From NCBI GenBank assembly GCA_964036275.1, contig OZ038436.1:8547864-8611863 (forward strand): 64,000 bases of DNA. The letters run 5' to 3'. This DNA comes from Litoditis marina (lineage: Eukaryota > Nematoda > Chromadorea > Rhabditida > Rhabditidae). Each line of letters begins with the position of its first letter. Position 1 is the stretch's first letter. The position numbers and the translations under genes were made by a program. A model generated the notes under the pieces. The model was not told where the DNA came from. It made no database searches and was given only the letters and a program-made list of their open reading frames with translations. Shown here in pieces: positions 48,084 through 62,951 of the stretch.

Positions 48084-49735
48084 TCACCCTTACTATACTA
48101 TATTGGCTAATGCTATGTAACGTGGACATTGAGTTTACCAAAAAGCTTCATTTCTACTTCCATTACAAGATTCGACATAAGGCGCATTGTAATCCTCTCT
48201 AAGAGGTCTGAAAACCTACAAACTGATTTTTAATGCACAAAAACGTAAAACTCAAAAAATTTTCAAGTTGATTGTTTGCCAACTTATCATGGAACGAATC
48301 CGTAAATATTTGGTAACAGCCAACTATTCCATAGTCTCTTTCTAAGAAAAATTATAACTAACCTGTATCTCATCTCTCAATTGATTTGCTACGGTTTTAC
48401 GATTTCTGTCAAAACCGAAAATAATGGTACGCGGTACGGTACGTGACGACCACTTTTGATTCCCAAACAAGTTCTAACCATGACTAACATCTAAGTCACC
48501 GAAATCTAACGTCGCGGTGTCTAAGGATTTTCTCTAACGTAACCTCCTAAGTACGTTAGGGCCTTAAGTTTGGACCCCTAAAATTGCTAATATTTCGATG
48601 TAAGAACTATCGAAGGAATCTAAGACCGTGGTGTCTGAGGAAAATTGATAATATCGATTTATTGATTTTTGCCACTCTGTTTTATGAAATTTGCGAAATT
48701 ACTCTCTGTTATTGTGTGCCAATGGCTGAATGGAATGCCACCAAATTGATAACAACTGTCATACTTGTAAAGCTCTTCAATATGGTAATATCAAAATTTC
48801 AAACTTTTGATCTACCGCAAAGTTGACTTTAGCGAATTTTCGGAGACAGGGGGTTCAGCAGGGGTATTTACGACTCCGATTTCTCTGAAACTGCTACCAT
48901 GCGCACCTCTTTCAATTCTAAGAAATGCTCTTGTTTTGTTTTTGGAAATTTTGATCTATCGATTTTTTACGACGGTTTTCATGTAACCACCTTAATTTTT
49001 CGTCAAGCGCCATTTGAGAACGGTTCGACCGATTTCTTTGAAACTTCACTAATGAACATAACATAAGAAATAAACATGACTTTCAATTGGATAAAATCAA
49101 TAATATCGATTTATCGATTAGTTATGAGAGGGGTCCAAAATGAAAAAGTCAGTTCTGAAATTTTCAAACTTGCTCGATTGCCACGATATCGAAGTGAGTG
49201 ATACTACTAAACAAATAAAAAGTTTCCATCCAGGCGATTCATTTTATATCGACTTATCGATTGTTTATGATGTGTTTCAATTGACAGTAAGGATTTTGTG
49301 ACCTCTGCCATTTGAGAACGACTCGACCAATTGTCATGAAATTCATGGAGTGTGTAGTGATGATAGCTAATAAGTGAGCGAACTTGAAGCCGAACGGACG
49401 GAAGTCAGAGGTCAAGTAATCGATCAATTATAGTATCTTGACCTACAAAGTACGTATAAATTAAATATTTGTCAATAATAATGTTTACTTGTATTTTTGC
49501 TGATACCAATGAATGGTCCTAAATACAACTCAACAAAAAACGAATGGGTAATTTTTTTTTCATTTTTTGATGACGTCATCAGATAGTGGAAAAATCTAAA
49601 ATCTTGAATAACTCCATGCAAAATTGAGCTATCATAACCAACTTTGGTCAGTATTTTTATAATTTGGAGCTATTACTTGTGTGGAAAAATGAAATAGATT
49701 GCTTCACGGGAAAGTGGTTAATTCGACATCTACCC
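48084..49735 (+). repeat. 1652-bp tandem unit, copy 5
   Basis: Full length. One substitution noticed: C instead of T at 48930. Confidence 0.97.
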
Positions 49736-51387
49736 TCACCCTTACTATACTATATTGGCTAATGCTATGTAACGTGGACATTGAGTTTACCAAAAAGCTT
49801 CATTTCTACTTCCATTACAAGATTCGACATAAGGCGCATTGTAATCCTCTCTAAGAGGTCTGAAAACCTACAAACTGATTTTTAATGCACAAAAACGTAA
49901 AACTCAAAAAATTTTCAAGTTGATTGTTTGCCAACTTATCATGGAACGAATCCGTAAATATTTGGTAACAGCCAACTATTCCATAGTCTCTTTCTAAGAA
50001 AAATTATAACTAACCTGTATCTCATCTCTCAATTGATTTGCTACGGTTTTACGATTTCTGTCAAAACCGAAAATAATGGTACGCGGTACGGTACGTGACG
50101 ACCACTTTTGATTCCCAAACAAGTTCTAACCATGACTAACATCTAAGTCACCGAAATCTAACGTCGCGGTGTCTAAGGATTTTCTCTAACGTAACCTCCT
50201 AAGTACGTTAGGGCCTTAAGTTTGGACCCCTAAAATTGCTAATATTTCGATGTAAGAACTATCGAAGGAATCTAAGACCGTGGTGTCTGAGGAAAATTGA
50301 TAATATCGATTTATTGATTTTTGCCACTCTGTTTTATGAAATTTGCGAAATTACTCTCTGTTATTGTGTGCCAATGGCTGAATGGAATGCCACCAAATTG
50401 ATAACAACTGTCATACTTGTAAAGCTCTTCAATATGGTAATATCAAAATTTCAAACTTTTGATCTACCGCAAAGTTGACTTTAGCGAATTTTCGGAGACA
50501 GGGGGTTCAGCAGGGGTATTTACGACTCCGATTTCTCTGAAACTGCTACCATGCGCACCTCTTTCAATTCTAAGAAATGCTTTTGTTTTGTTTTTGGAAA
50601 TTTTGATCTATCGATTTTTTACGACGGTTTTCATGTAACCACCTTAATTTTTCGTCAAGCGCCATTTGAGAACGGTTCGACCGATTTCTTTGAAACTTCA
50701 CTAATGAACATAACATAAGAAATAAACATGACTTTCAATTGGATAAAATCAATAATATCGATTTATCGATTAGTTATGAGAGGGGTCCAAAATGAAAAAG
50801 TCAGTTCTGAAATTTTCAAACTTGCTCGATTGCCACGATATCGAAGTGAGTGATACTACTAAACAAATAAAAAGTTTCCATCCAGGCGATTCATTTTATA
50901 TCGACTTATCGATTGTTTATGATGTGTTTCAATTGACAGTAAGGATTTTGTGACCTCTGCCATTTGAGAACGACTCGACCAATTGTCATGAAATTCATGG
51001 AGTGTGTAGTGATGATAGCTAATAAGTGAGCGAACTTGAAGCCGAACGGACGGAAGTCAGAGGTCAAGTAATCGATCAATTATAGTATCTTGACCTACAA
51101 AGTACGTATAAATTAAATATTTGTCAATAATAATGTTTACTTGTATTTTTGCTGATACCAATGAATGGTCCTAAATACAACTCAACAAAAAACGAATGGG
51201 TAATTTTTTTTTCATTTTTTGATGACGTCATCAGATAGTGGAAAAATCTAAAATCTTGAATAACTCCATGCAAAATTGAGCTATCATAACCAACTTTGGT
51301 CAGTATTTTTATAATTTGGAGCTATTACTTGTGTGGAAAAATGAAATAGATTGCTTCACGGGAAAGTGGTTAATTCGACATCTACCC
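49736..51387 (+). repeat. 1652-bp tandem unit, copy 6
   Basis: Full length; no difference from the consensus noticed. Confidence 0.97.
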
Positions 51388-53039
51388 TCACCCTTACTAT
51401 ACTATATTGGCTAATGCTATGTAACGTGGACATTGAGTTTACCAAAAAGCTTCATTTCTACTTCCATTACAAGATTCGACATAAGGCGCATTGTAATCCT
51501 CTCTAAGAGGTCTGAAAACCTACAAACTGATTTTTAATGCACAAAAACGTAAAACTCAAAAAATTTTCAAGTTGATTGTTTGCCAACTTATCATGGAACG
51601 AATCCGTAAATATTTGGTAACAGCCAACTATTCCATAGTCTCTTTCTAAGAAAAATTATAACTAACCTGTATCTCATCTCTCAATTGATTTGCTACGGTT
51701 TTACGATTTCTGTCAAAACCGAAAATAATGGTACGCGGTACGGTACGTGACGACCACTTTTGATTCCCAAACAAGTTCTAACCATGACTAACATCTAAGT
51801 CACCGAAATCTAACGTCGCGGTGTCTAAGGATTTTCTCTAACGTAACCTCCTAAGTACGTTAGGGCCTTAAGTTTGGACCCCTAAAATTGCTAATATTTC
51901 GATGTAAGAACTATCGAAGGAATCTAAGACCGTGGTGTCTGAGGAAAATTGATAATATCGATTTATTGATTTTTGCCACTCTGTTTTATGAAATTTGCGA
52001 AATTACTCTCTGTTATTGTGTGCCAATGGCTGAATGGAATGCCACCAAATTGATAACAACTGTCATACTTGTAAAGCTCTTCAATATGGTAATATCAAAA
52101 TTTCAAACTTTTGATCTACCGCAAAGTTGACTTTAGCGAATTTTCGGAGACAGGGGGTTCAGCAGGGGTATTTACGACTCCGATTTCTCTGAAACTGCTA
52201 CCATGCGCACCTCTTTCAATTCTAAGAAATGCTTTTGTTTTGTTTTTGGAAATTTTGATCTATCGATTTTTTACGACGGTTTTCATGTAACCACCTTAAT
52301 TTTTCGTCAAGCGCCATTTGAGAACGGTTCGACCGATTTCTTTGAAACTTCACTAATGAACATAACATAAGAAATAAACATGACTTTCAATTGGATAAAA
52401 TCAATAATATCGATTTATCGATTAGTTATGAGAGGGGTCCAAAATGAAAAAGTCAGTTCTGAAATTTTCAAACTTGCTCGATTGCCACGATATCGAAGTG
52501 AGTGATACTACTAAACAAATAAAAAGTTTCCATCCAGGCGATTCATTTTATATCGACTTATCGATTGTTTATGATGTGTTTCAATTGACAGTAAGGATTT
52601 TGTGACCTCTGCCATTTGAGAACGACTCGACCAATTGTCATGAAATTCATGGAGTGTGTAGTGATGATAGCTAATAAGTGAGCGAACTTGAAGCCGAACG
52701 GACGGAAGTCAGAGGTCAAGTAATCGATCAATTATAGTATCTTGACCTACAAAGTACGTATAAATTAAATATTTGTCAATAATAATGTTTACTTGTATTT
52801 TTGCTGATACCAATGAATGGTCCTAAATACAACTCAACAAAAAACGAATGGGTAATTTTTTTTTCATTTTTTGATGACGTCATCAGATAGTGGAAAAATC
52901 TAAAATCTTGAATAACTCCATGCAAAATTGAGCTATCATAACCAACTTTGGTCAGTATTTTTATAATTTGGAGCTATTACTTGTGTGGAAAAATGAAATA
53001 GATTGCTTCACGGGAAAGTGGTTAATTCGACATCTACCC
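51388..53039 (+). repeat. 1652-bp tandem unit, copy 7
   Basis: Full length; no difference noticed. Confidence 0.97.
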
Positions 53040-54691
53040 TCACCCTTACTATACTATATTGGCTAATGCTATGTAACGTGGACATTGAGTTTACCAAAAA
53101 GCTTCATTTCTACTTCCATTACAAGATTCGACATAAGGCGCATTGTAATCCTCTCTAAGAGGTCTGAAAACCTACAAACTGATTTTTAATGCACAAAAAC
53201 GTAAAACTCAAAAAATTTTCAAGTTGATTGTTTGCCAACTTATCATGGAACGAATCCGTAAATATTTGGTAACAGCCAACTATTCCATAGTCTCTTTCTA
53301 AGAAAAATTATAACTAACCTGTATCTCATCTCTCAATTGATTTGCTACGGTTTTACGATTTCTGTCAAAACCGAAAATAATGGTACGCGGTACGGTACGT
53401 GACGACCACTTTTGATTCCCAAACAAGTTCTAACCATGACTAACATCTAAGTCACCGAAATCTAACGTCGCGGTGTCTAAGGATTTTCTCTAACGTAACC
53501 TCCTAAGTACGTTAGGGCCTTAAGTTTGGACCCCTAAAATTGCTAATATTTCGATGTAAGAACTATCGAAGGAATCTAAGACCGTGGTGTCTGAGGAAAA
53601 TTGATAATATCGATTTATTGATTTTTGCCACTCTGTTTTATGAAATTTGCGAAATTACTCTCTGTTATTGTGTGCCAATGGCTGAATGGAATGCCACCAA
53701 ATTGATAACAACTGTCATACTTGTAAAGCTCTTCAATATGGTAATATCAAAATTTCAAACTTTTGATCTACCGCAAAGTTGACTTTAGCGAATTTTCGGA
53801 GACAGGGGGTTCAGCAGGGGTATTTACGACTCCGATTTCTCTGAAACTGCTACCATGCGCACCTCTTTCAATTCTAAGAAATGCTTTTGTTTTGTTTTTG
53901 GAAATTTTGATCTATCGATTTTTTACGACGGTTTTCATGTAACCACCTTAATTTTTCGTCAAGCGCCATTTGAGAACGGTTCGACCGATTTCTTTGAAAC
54001 TTCACTAATGAACATAACATAAGAAATAAACATGACTTTCAATTGGATAAAATCAATAATATCGATTTATCGATTAGTTATGAGAGGGGTCCAAAATGAA
54101 AAAGTCAGTTCTGAAATTTTCAAACTTGCTCGATTGCCACGATATCGAAGTGAGTGATACTACTAAACAAATAAAAAGTTTCCATCCAGGCGATTCATTT
54201 TATATCGACTTATCGATTGTTTATGATGTGTTTCAATTGACAGTAAGGATTTTGTGACCTCTGCCATTTGAGAACGACTCGACCAATTGTCATGAAATTC
54301 ATGGAGTGTGTAGTGATGATAGCTAATAAGTGAGCGAACTTGAAGCCGAACGGACGGAAGTCAGAGGTCAAGTAATCGATCAATTATAGTATCTTGACCT
54401 ACAAAGTACGTATAAATTAAATATTTGTCAATAATAATGTTTACTTGTATTTTTGCTGATACCAATGAATGGTCCTAAATACAACTCAACAAAAAACGAA
54501 TGGGTAATTTTTTTTTCATTTTTTGATGACGTCATCAGATAGTGGAAAAATCTAAAATCTTGAATAACTCCATGCAAAATTGAGCTATCATAACCAACTT
54601 TGGTCAGTATTTTTATAATTTGGAGCTATTACTTGTGTGGAAAAATGAAATAGATTGCTTCACGGGAAAGTGGTTAATTCGACATCTACCC
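53040..54691 (+). repeat. 1652-bp tandem unit, copy 8
   Basis: Full length; no difference noticed. Confidence 0.97.
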
Positions 54692-56343
54692 TCACCCTTA
54701 CTATACTATATTGGCTAATGCTATGTAACGTGGACATTGAGTTTACCAAAAAGCTTCATTTCTACTTCCATTACAAGATTCGACATAAGGCGCATTGTAA
54801 TCCTCTCTAAGAGGTCTGAAAACCTACAAACTGATTTTTAATGCACAAAAACGTAAAACTCAAAAAATTTTCAAGTTGATTGTTTGCCAACTTATCATGG
54901 AACGAATCCGTAAATATTTGGTAACAGCCAACTATTCCATAGTCTCTTTCTAAGAAAAATTATAACTAACCTGTATCTCATCTCTCAATTGATTTGCTAC
55001 GGTTTTACGATTTCTGTCAAAACCGAAAATAATGGTACGCGGTACGGTACGTGACGACCACTTTTGATTCCCAAACAAGTTCTAACCATGACTAACATCT
55101 AAGTCACCGAAATCTAACGTCGCGGTGTCTAAGGATTTTCTCTAACGTAACCTCCTAAGTACGTTAGGGCCTTAAGTTTGGACCCCTAAAATTGCTAATA
55201 TTTCGATGTAAGAACTATCGAAGGAATCTAAGACCGTGGTGTCTGAGGAAAATTGATAATATCGATTTATTGATTTTTGCCACTCTGTTTTATGAAATTT
55301 GCGAAATTACTCTCTGTTATTGTGTGCCAATGGCTGAATGGAATGCCACCAAATTGATAACAACTGTCATACTTGTAAAGCTCTTCAATATGGTAATATC
55401 AAAATTTCAAACTTTTGATCTACCGCAAAGTTGACTTTAGCGAATTTTCGGAGACAGGGGGTTCAGCAGGGGTATTTACGACTCCGATTTCTCTGAAACT
55501 GCTACCATGCGCACCTCTTTCAATTCTAAGAAATGCTTTTGTTTTGTTTTTGGAAATTTTGATCTATCGATTTTTTACGACGGTTTTCATGTAACCACCT
55601 TAATTTTTCGTCAAGCGCCATTTGAGAACGGTTCGACCGATTTCTTTGAAACTTCACTAATGAACATAACATAAGAAATAAACATGACTTTCAATTGGAT
55701 AAAATCAATAATATCGATTTATCGATTAGTTATGAGAGGGGTCCAAAATGAAAAAGTCAGTTCTGAAATTTTCAAACTTGCTCGATTGCCACGATATCGA
55801 AGTGAGTGATACTACTAAACAAATAAAAAGTTTCCATCCAGGCGATTCATTTTATATCGACTTATCGATTGTTTATGATGTGTTTCAATTGACAGTAAGG
55901 ATTTTGTGACCTCTGCCATTTGAGAACGACTCGACCAATTGTCATGAAATTCATGGAGTGTGTAGTGATGATAGCTAATAAGTGAGCGAACTTGAAGCCG
56001 AACGGACGGAAGTCAGAGGTCAAGTAATCGATCAATTATAGTATCTTGACCTACAAAGTACGTATAAATTAAATATTTGTCAATAATAATGTTTACTTGT
56101 ATTTTTGCTGATACCAATGAATGGTCCTAAATACAACTCAACAAAAAACGAATGGGTAATTTTTTTTTCATTTTTTGATGACGTCATCAGATAGTGGAAA
56201 AATCTAAAATCTTGAATAACTCCATGCAAAATTGAGCTATCATAACCAACTTTGGTCAGTATTTTTATAATTTGGAGCTATTACTTGTGTGGAAAAATGA
56301 AATAGATTGCTTCACGGGAAAGTGGTTAATTCGACATCTACCC
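54692..56343 (+). repeat. 1652-bp tandem unit, copy 9
   Basis: Full length; no difference noticed. Confidence 0.97.
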
Positions 56344-57995
56344 TCACCCTTACTATACTATATTGGCTAATGCTATGTAACGTGGACATTGAGTTTACCA
56401 AAAAGCTTCATTTCTACTTCCATTACAAGATTCGACATAAGGCGCATTGTAATCCTCTCTAAGAGGTCTGAAAACCTACAAACTGATTTTTAATGCACAA
56501 AAACGTAAAACTCAAAAAATTTTCAAGTTGATTGTTTGCCAACTTATCATGGAACGAATCCGTAAATATTTGGTAACAGCCAACTATTCCATAGTCTCTT
56601 TCTAAGAAAAATTATAACTAACCTGTATCTCATCTCTCAATTGATTTGCTACGGTTTTACGATTTCTGTCAAAACCGAAAATAATGGTACGCGGTACGGT
56701 ACGTGACGACCACTTTTGATTCCCAAACAAGTTCTAACCATGACTAACATCTAAGTCACCGAAATCTAACGTCGCGGTGTCTAAGGATTTTCTCTAACGT
56801 AACCTCCTAAGTACGTTAGGGCCTTAAGTTTGGACCCCTAAAATTGCTAATATTTCGATGTAAGAACTATCGAAGGAATCTAAGACCGTGGTGTCTGAGG
56901 AAAATTGATAATATCGATTTATTGATTTTTGCCACTCTGTTTTATGAAATTTGCGAAATTACTCTCTGTTATTGTGTGCCAATGGCTGAATGGAATGCCA
57001 CCAAATTGATAACAACTGTCATACTTGTAAAGCTCTTCAATATGGTAATATCAAAATTTCAAACTTTTGATCTACCGCAAAGTTGACTTTAGCGAATTTT
57101 CGGAGACAGGGGGTTCAGCAGGGGTATTTACGACTCCGATTTCTCTGAAACTGCTACCATGCGCACCTCTTTCAATTCTAAGAAATGCTTTTGTTTTGTT
57201 TTTGGAAATTTTGATCTATCGATTTTTTACGACGGTTTTCATGTAACCACCTTAATTTTTCGTCAAGCGCCATTTGAGAACGGTTCGACCGATTTCTTTG
57301 AAACTTCACTAATGAACATAACATAAGAAATAAACATGACTTTCAATTGGATAAAATCAATAATATCGATTTATCGATTAGTTATGAGAGGGGTCCAAAA
57401 TGAAAAAGTCAGTTCTGAAATTTTCAAACTTGCTCGATTGCCACGATATCGAAGTGAGTGATACTACTAAACAAATAAAAAGTTTCCATCCAGGCGATTC
57501 ATTTTATATCGACTTATCGATTGTTTATGATGTGTTTCAATTGACAGTAAGGATTTTGTGACCTCTGCCATTTGAGAACGACTCGACCAATTGTCATGAA
57601 ATTCATGGAGTGTGTAGTGATGATAGCTAATAAGTGAGCGAACTTGAAGCCGAACGGACGGAAGTCAGAGGTCAAGTAATCGATCAATTATAGTATCTTG
57701 ACCTACAAAGTACGTATAAATTAAATATTTGTCAATAATAATGTTTACTTGTATTTTTGCTGATACCAATGAATGGTCCTAAATACAACTCAACAAAAAA
57801 CGAATGGGTAATTTTTTTTTCATTTTTTGATGACGTCATCAGGTAGTGGAAAAATCTAAAATCTTGAATAACTCCATGCAAAATTGAGCTATCATAACCA
57901 ACTTTGGTCAGTATTTTTATAATTTGGAGCTATTACTTGTGTGGAAAAATGAAATAGATTGCTTCACGGGAAAGTGGTTAATTCGACATCTACCC
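56344..57995 (+). repeat. 1652-bp tandem unit, copy 10
   Basis: Full length. One substitution noticed: G instead of A at 57843, just after the GACGTCATCA palindrome. Confidence 0.97.
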
Positions 57996-59647
57996 TCACC
58001 CTTACTATACTATATTGGCTAATGCTATGTAACGTGGACATTGAGTTTACCAAAAAGCTTCATTTCTACTTCCATTACAAGATTCGACATAAGGCGCATT
58101 GTAATCCTCTCTAAGAGGTCTGAAAACCTACAAACTGATTTTTAATGCACAAAAACGTAAAACTCAAAAAATTTTCAAGTTGATTGTTTGCCAACTTATC
58201 ATGGAACGAATCCGTAAATATTTGGTAACAGCCAACTATTCCATAGTCTCTTTCTAAGAAAAATTATAACTAACCTGTATCTCATCTCTCAATTGATTTG
58301 CTACGGTTTTACGATTTCTGTCAAAACCGAAAATAATGGTACGCGGTACGGTACGTGACGACCACTTTTGATTCCCAAACAAGTTCTAACCATGACTAAC
58401 ATCTAAGTCACCGAAATCTAACGTCGCGGTGTCTAAGGATTTTCTCTAACGTAACCTCCTAAGTACGTTAGGGCCTTAAGTTTGGACCCCTAAAATTGCT
58501 AATATTTCGATGTAAGAACTATCGAAGGAATCTAAGACCGTGGTGTCTGAGGAAAATTGATAATATCGATTTATTGATTTTTGCCACTCTGTTTTATGAA
58601 ATTTGCGAAATTACTCTCTGTTATTGTGTGCCAATGGCTGAATGGAATGCCACCAAATTGATAACAACTGTCATACTTGTAAAGCTCTTCAATATGGTAA
58701 TATCAAAATTTCAAACTTTTGATCTACCGCAAAGTTGACTTTAGCGAATTTTCGGAGACAGGGGGTTCAGCAGGGGTATTTACGACTCCGATTTCTCTGA
58801 AACTGCTACCATGCGCACCTCTTTCAATTCTAAGAAATGCTTTTGTTTTGTTTTTGGAAATTTTGATCTATCGATTTTTTACGACGGTTTTCATGTAACC
58901 ACCTTAATTTTTCGTCAAGCGCCATTTGAGAACGGTTCGACCGATTTCTTTGAAACTTCACTAATGAACATAACATAAGAAATAAACATGACTTTCAATT
59001 GGATAAAATCAATAATATCGATTTATCGATTAGTTATGAGAGGGGTCCAAAATGAAAAAGTCAGTTCTGAAATTTTCAAACTTGCTCGATTGCCACGATA
59101 TCGAAGTGAGTGATACTACTAAACAAATAAAAAGTTTCCATCCAGGCGATTCATTTTATATCGACTTATCGATTGTTTATGATGTGTTTCAATTGACAGT
59201 AAGGATTTTGTGACCTCTGCCATTTGAGAACGACTCGACCAATTGTCATGAAATTCATGGAGTGTGTAGTGATGATAGCTAATAAGTGAGCGAACTTGAA
59301 GCCGAACGGACGGAAGTCAGAGGTCAAGTAATCGATCAATTATAGTATCTTGACCTACAAAGTACGTATAAATTAAATATTTGTCAATAATAATGTTTAC
59401 TTGTATTTTTGCTGATACCAATGAATGGTCCTAAATACAACTCAACAAAAAACGAATGGGTAATTTTTTTTTCATTTTTTGATGACGTCATCAGATAGTG
59501 GAAAAATCTAAAATCTTGAATAACTCCATGCAAAATTGAGCTATCATAACCAACTTTGGTCAGTATTTTTATAATTTGGAGCTATTACTTGTGTGGAAAA
59601 ATGAAATAGATTGCTTCACGGGAAAGTGGTTAATTCGACATCTACCC
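57996..59647 (+). repeat. 1652-bp tandem unit, copy 11
   Basis: Full length; no difference noticed. Confidence 0.97.
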
Positions 59648-61299
59648 TCACCCTTACTATACTATATTGGCTAATGCTATGTAACGTGGACATTGAGTTT
59701 ACCAAAAAGCTTCATTTCTACTTCCATTACAAGATTCGACATAAGGCGCATTGTAATCCTCTCTAAGAGGTCTGAAAACCTACAAACTGATTTTTAATGC
59801 ACAAAAACGTAAAACTCAAAAAATTTTCAAGTTGATTGTTTGCCAACTTATCATGGAACGAATCCGTAAATATTTGGTAACAGCCAACTATTCCATAGTC
59901 TCTTTCTAAGAAAAATTATAACTAACCTGTATCTCATCTCTCAATTGATTTGCTACGGTTTTACGATTTCTGTCAAAACCGAAAATAATGGTACGCGGTA
60001 CGGTACGTGACGACCACTTTTGATTCCCAAACAAGTTCTAACCATGACTAACATCTAAGTCACCGAAATCTAACGTCGCGGTGTCTAAGGATTTTCTCTA
60101 ACGTAACCTCCTAAGTACGTTAGGGCCTTAAGTTTGGACCCCTAAAATTGCTAATATTTCGATGTAAGAACTATCGAAGGAATCTAAGACCGTGGTGTCT
60201 GAGGAAAATTGATAATATCGATTTATTGATTTTTGCCACTCTGTTTTATGAAATTTGCGAAATTACTCTCTGTTATTGTGTGCCAATGGCTGAATGGAAT
60301 GCCACCAAATTGATAACAACTGTCATACTTGTAAAGCTCTTCAATATGGTAATATCAAAATTTCAAACTTTTGATCTACCGCAAAGTTGACTTTAGCGAA
60401 TTTTCGGAGACAGGGGGTTCAGCAGGGGTATTTACGACTCCGATTTCTCTGAAACTGCTACCATGCGCACCTCTTTCAATTCTAAGAAATGCTTTTGTTT
60501 TGTTTTTGGAAATTTTGATCTATCGATTTTTTACGACGGTTTTCATGTAACCACCTTAATTTTTCGTCAAGCGCCATTTGAGAACGGTTCGACCGATTTC
60601 TTTGAAACTTCACTAATGAACATAACATAAGAAATAAACATGACTTTCAATTGGATAAAATCAATAATATCGATTTATCGATTAGTTATGAGAGGGGTCC
60701 AAAATGAAAAAGTCAGTTCTGAAATTTTCAAACTTGCTCGATTGCCACGATATCGAAGTGAGTGATACTACTAAACAAATAAAAAGTTTCCATCCAGGCG
60801 ATTCATTTTATATCGACTTATCGATTGTTTATGATGTGTTTCAATTGACAGTAAGGATTTTGTGACCTCTGCCATTTGAGAACGACTCGACCAATTGTCA
60901 TGAAATTCATGGAGTGTGTAGTGATGATAGCTAATAAGTGAGCGAACTTGAAGCCGAACGGACGGAAGTCAGAGGTCAAGTAATCGATCAATTATAGTAT
61001 CTTGACCTACAAAGTACGTATAAATTAAATATTTGTCAATAATAATGTTTACTTGTATTTTTGCTGATACCAATGAATGGTCCTAAATACAACTCAACAA
61101 AAAACGAATGGGTAATTTTTTTTTCATTTTTTGATGACGTCATCAGATAGTGGAAAAATCTAAAATCTTGAATAACTCCATGCAAAATTGAGCTATCATA
61201 ACCAACTTTGGTCAGTATTTTTATAATTTGGAGCTATTACTTGTGTGGAAAAATGAAATAGATTGCTTCACGGGAAAGTGGTTAATTCGACATCTACCC
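59648..61299 (+). repeat. 1652-bp tandem unit, copy 12
   Basis: Full length; no difference noticed. Confidence 0.97.
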
Positions 61300-62951
61300 T
61301 CACCCTTACTATACTATATTGGCTAATGCTATGTAACGTGGACATTGAGTTTACCAAAAAGCTTCATTTCTACTTCCATTACAAGATTCGACATAAGGCG
61401 CATTGTAATCCTCTCTAAGAGGTCTGAAAACCTACAAACTGATTTTTAATGCACAAAAACGTAAAACTCAAAAAATTTTCAAGTTGATTGTTTGCCAACT
61501 TATCATGGAACGAATCCGTAAATATTTGGTAACAGCCAACTATTCCATAGTCTCTTTCTAAGAAAAATTATAACTAACCTGTATCTCATCTCTCAATTGA
61601 TTTGCTACGGTTTTACGATTTCTGTCAAAACCGAAAATAATGGTACGCGGTACGGTACGTGACGACCACTTTTGATTCCCAAACAAGTTCTAACCATGAC
61701 TAACATCTAAGTCACCGAAATCTAACGTCGCGGTGTCTAAGGATTTTCTCTAACGTAACCTCCTAAGTACGTTAGGGCCTTAAGTTTGGACCCCTAAAAT
61801 TGCTAATATTTCGATGTAAGAACTATCGAAGGAATCTAAGACCGTGGTGTCTGAGGAAAATTGATAATATCGATTTATTGATTTTTGCCACTCTGTTTTA
61901 TGAAATTTGCGAAATTACTCTCTGTTATTGTGTGCCAATGGCTGAATGGAATGCCACCAAATTGATAACAACTGTCATACTTGTAAAGCTCTTCAATATG
62001 GTAATATCAAAATTTCAAACTTTTGATCTACCGCAAAGTTGACTTTAGCGAATTTTCGGAGACAGGGGGTTCAGCAGGGGTATTTACGACTCCGATTTCT
62101 CTGAAACTGCTACCATGCGCACCTCTTTCAATTCTAAGAAATGCTTTTGTTTTGTTTTTGGAAATTTTGATCTATCGATTTTTTACGACGGTTTTCATGT
62201 AACCACCTTAATTTTTCGTCAAGCGCCATTTGAGAACGGTTCGACCGATTTCTTTGAAACTTCACTAATGAACATAACATAAGAAATAAACATGACTTTC
62301 AATTGGATAAAATCAATAATATCGATTTATCGATTAGTTATGAGAGGGGTCCAAAATGAAAAAGTCAGTTCTGAAATTTTCAAACTTGCTCGATTGCCAC
62401 GATATCGAAGTGAGTGATACTACTAAACAAATAAAAAGTTTCCATCCAGGCGATTCATTTTATATCGACTTATCGATTGTTTATGATGTGTTTCAATTGA
62501 CAGTAAGGATTTTGTGACCTCTGCCATTTGAGAACGACTCGACCAATTGTCATGAAATTCATGGAGTGTGTAGTGATGATAGCTAATAAGTGAGCGAACT
62601 TGAAGCCGAACGGACGGAAGTCAGAGGTCAAGTAATCGATCAATTATAGTATCTTGACCTACAAAGTACGTATAAATTAAATATTTGTCAATAATAATGT
62701 TTACTTGTATTTTTGCTGATACCAATGAATGGTCCTAAATACAACTCAACAAAAAACGAATGGGTAATTTTTTTTTCATTTTTTGATGACGTCATCAGAT
62801 AGTGGAAAAATCTAAAATCTTGAATAACTCCATGCAAAATTGAGCTATCATAACCAACTTTGGTCAGTATTTTTATAATTTGGAGCTATTACTTGTGTGG
62901 AAAAATGAAATAGATTGCTTCACGGGAAAGTGGTTAATTCGACATCTACCC
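61300..62951 (+). repeat. 1652-bp tandem unit, copy 13
   Basis: Full length; no difference noticed. Confidence 0.97.
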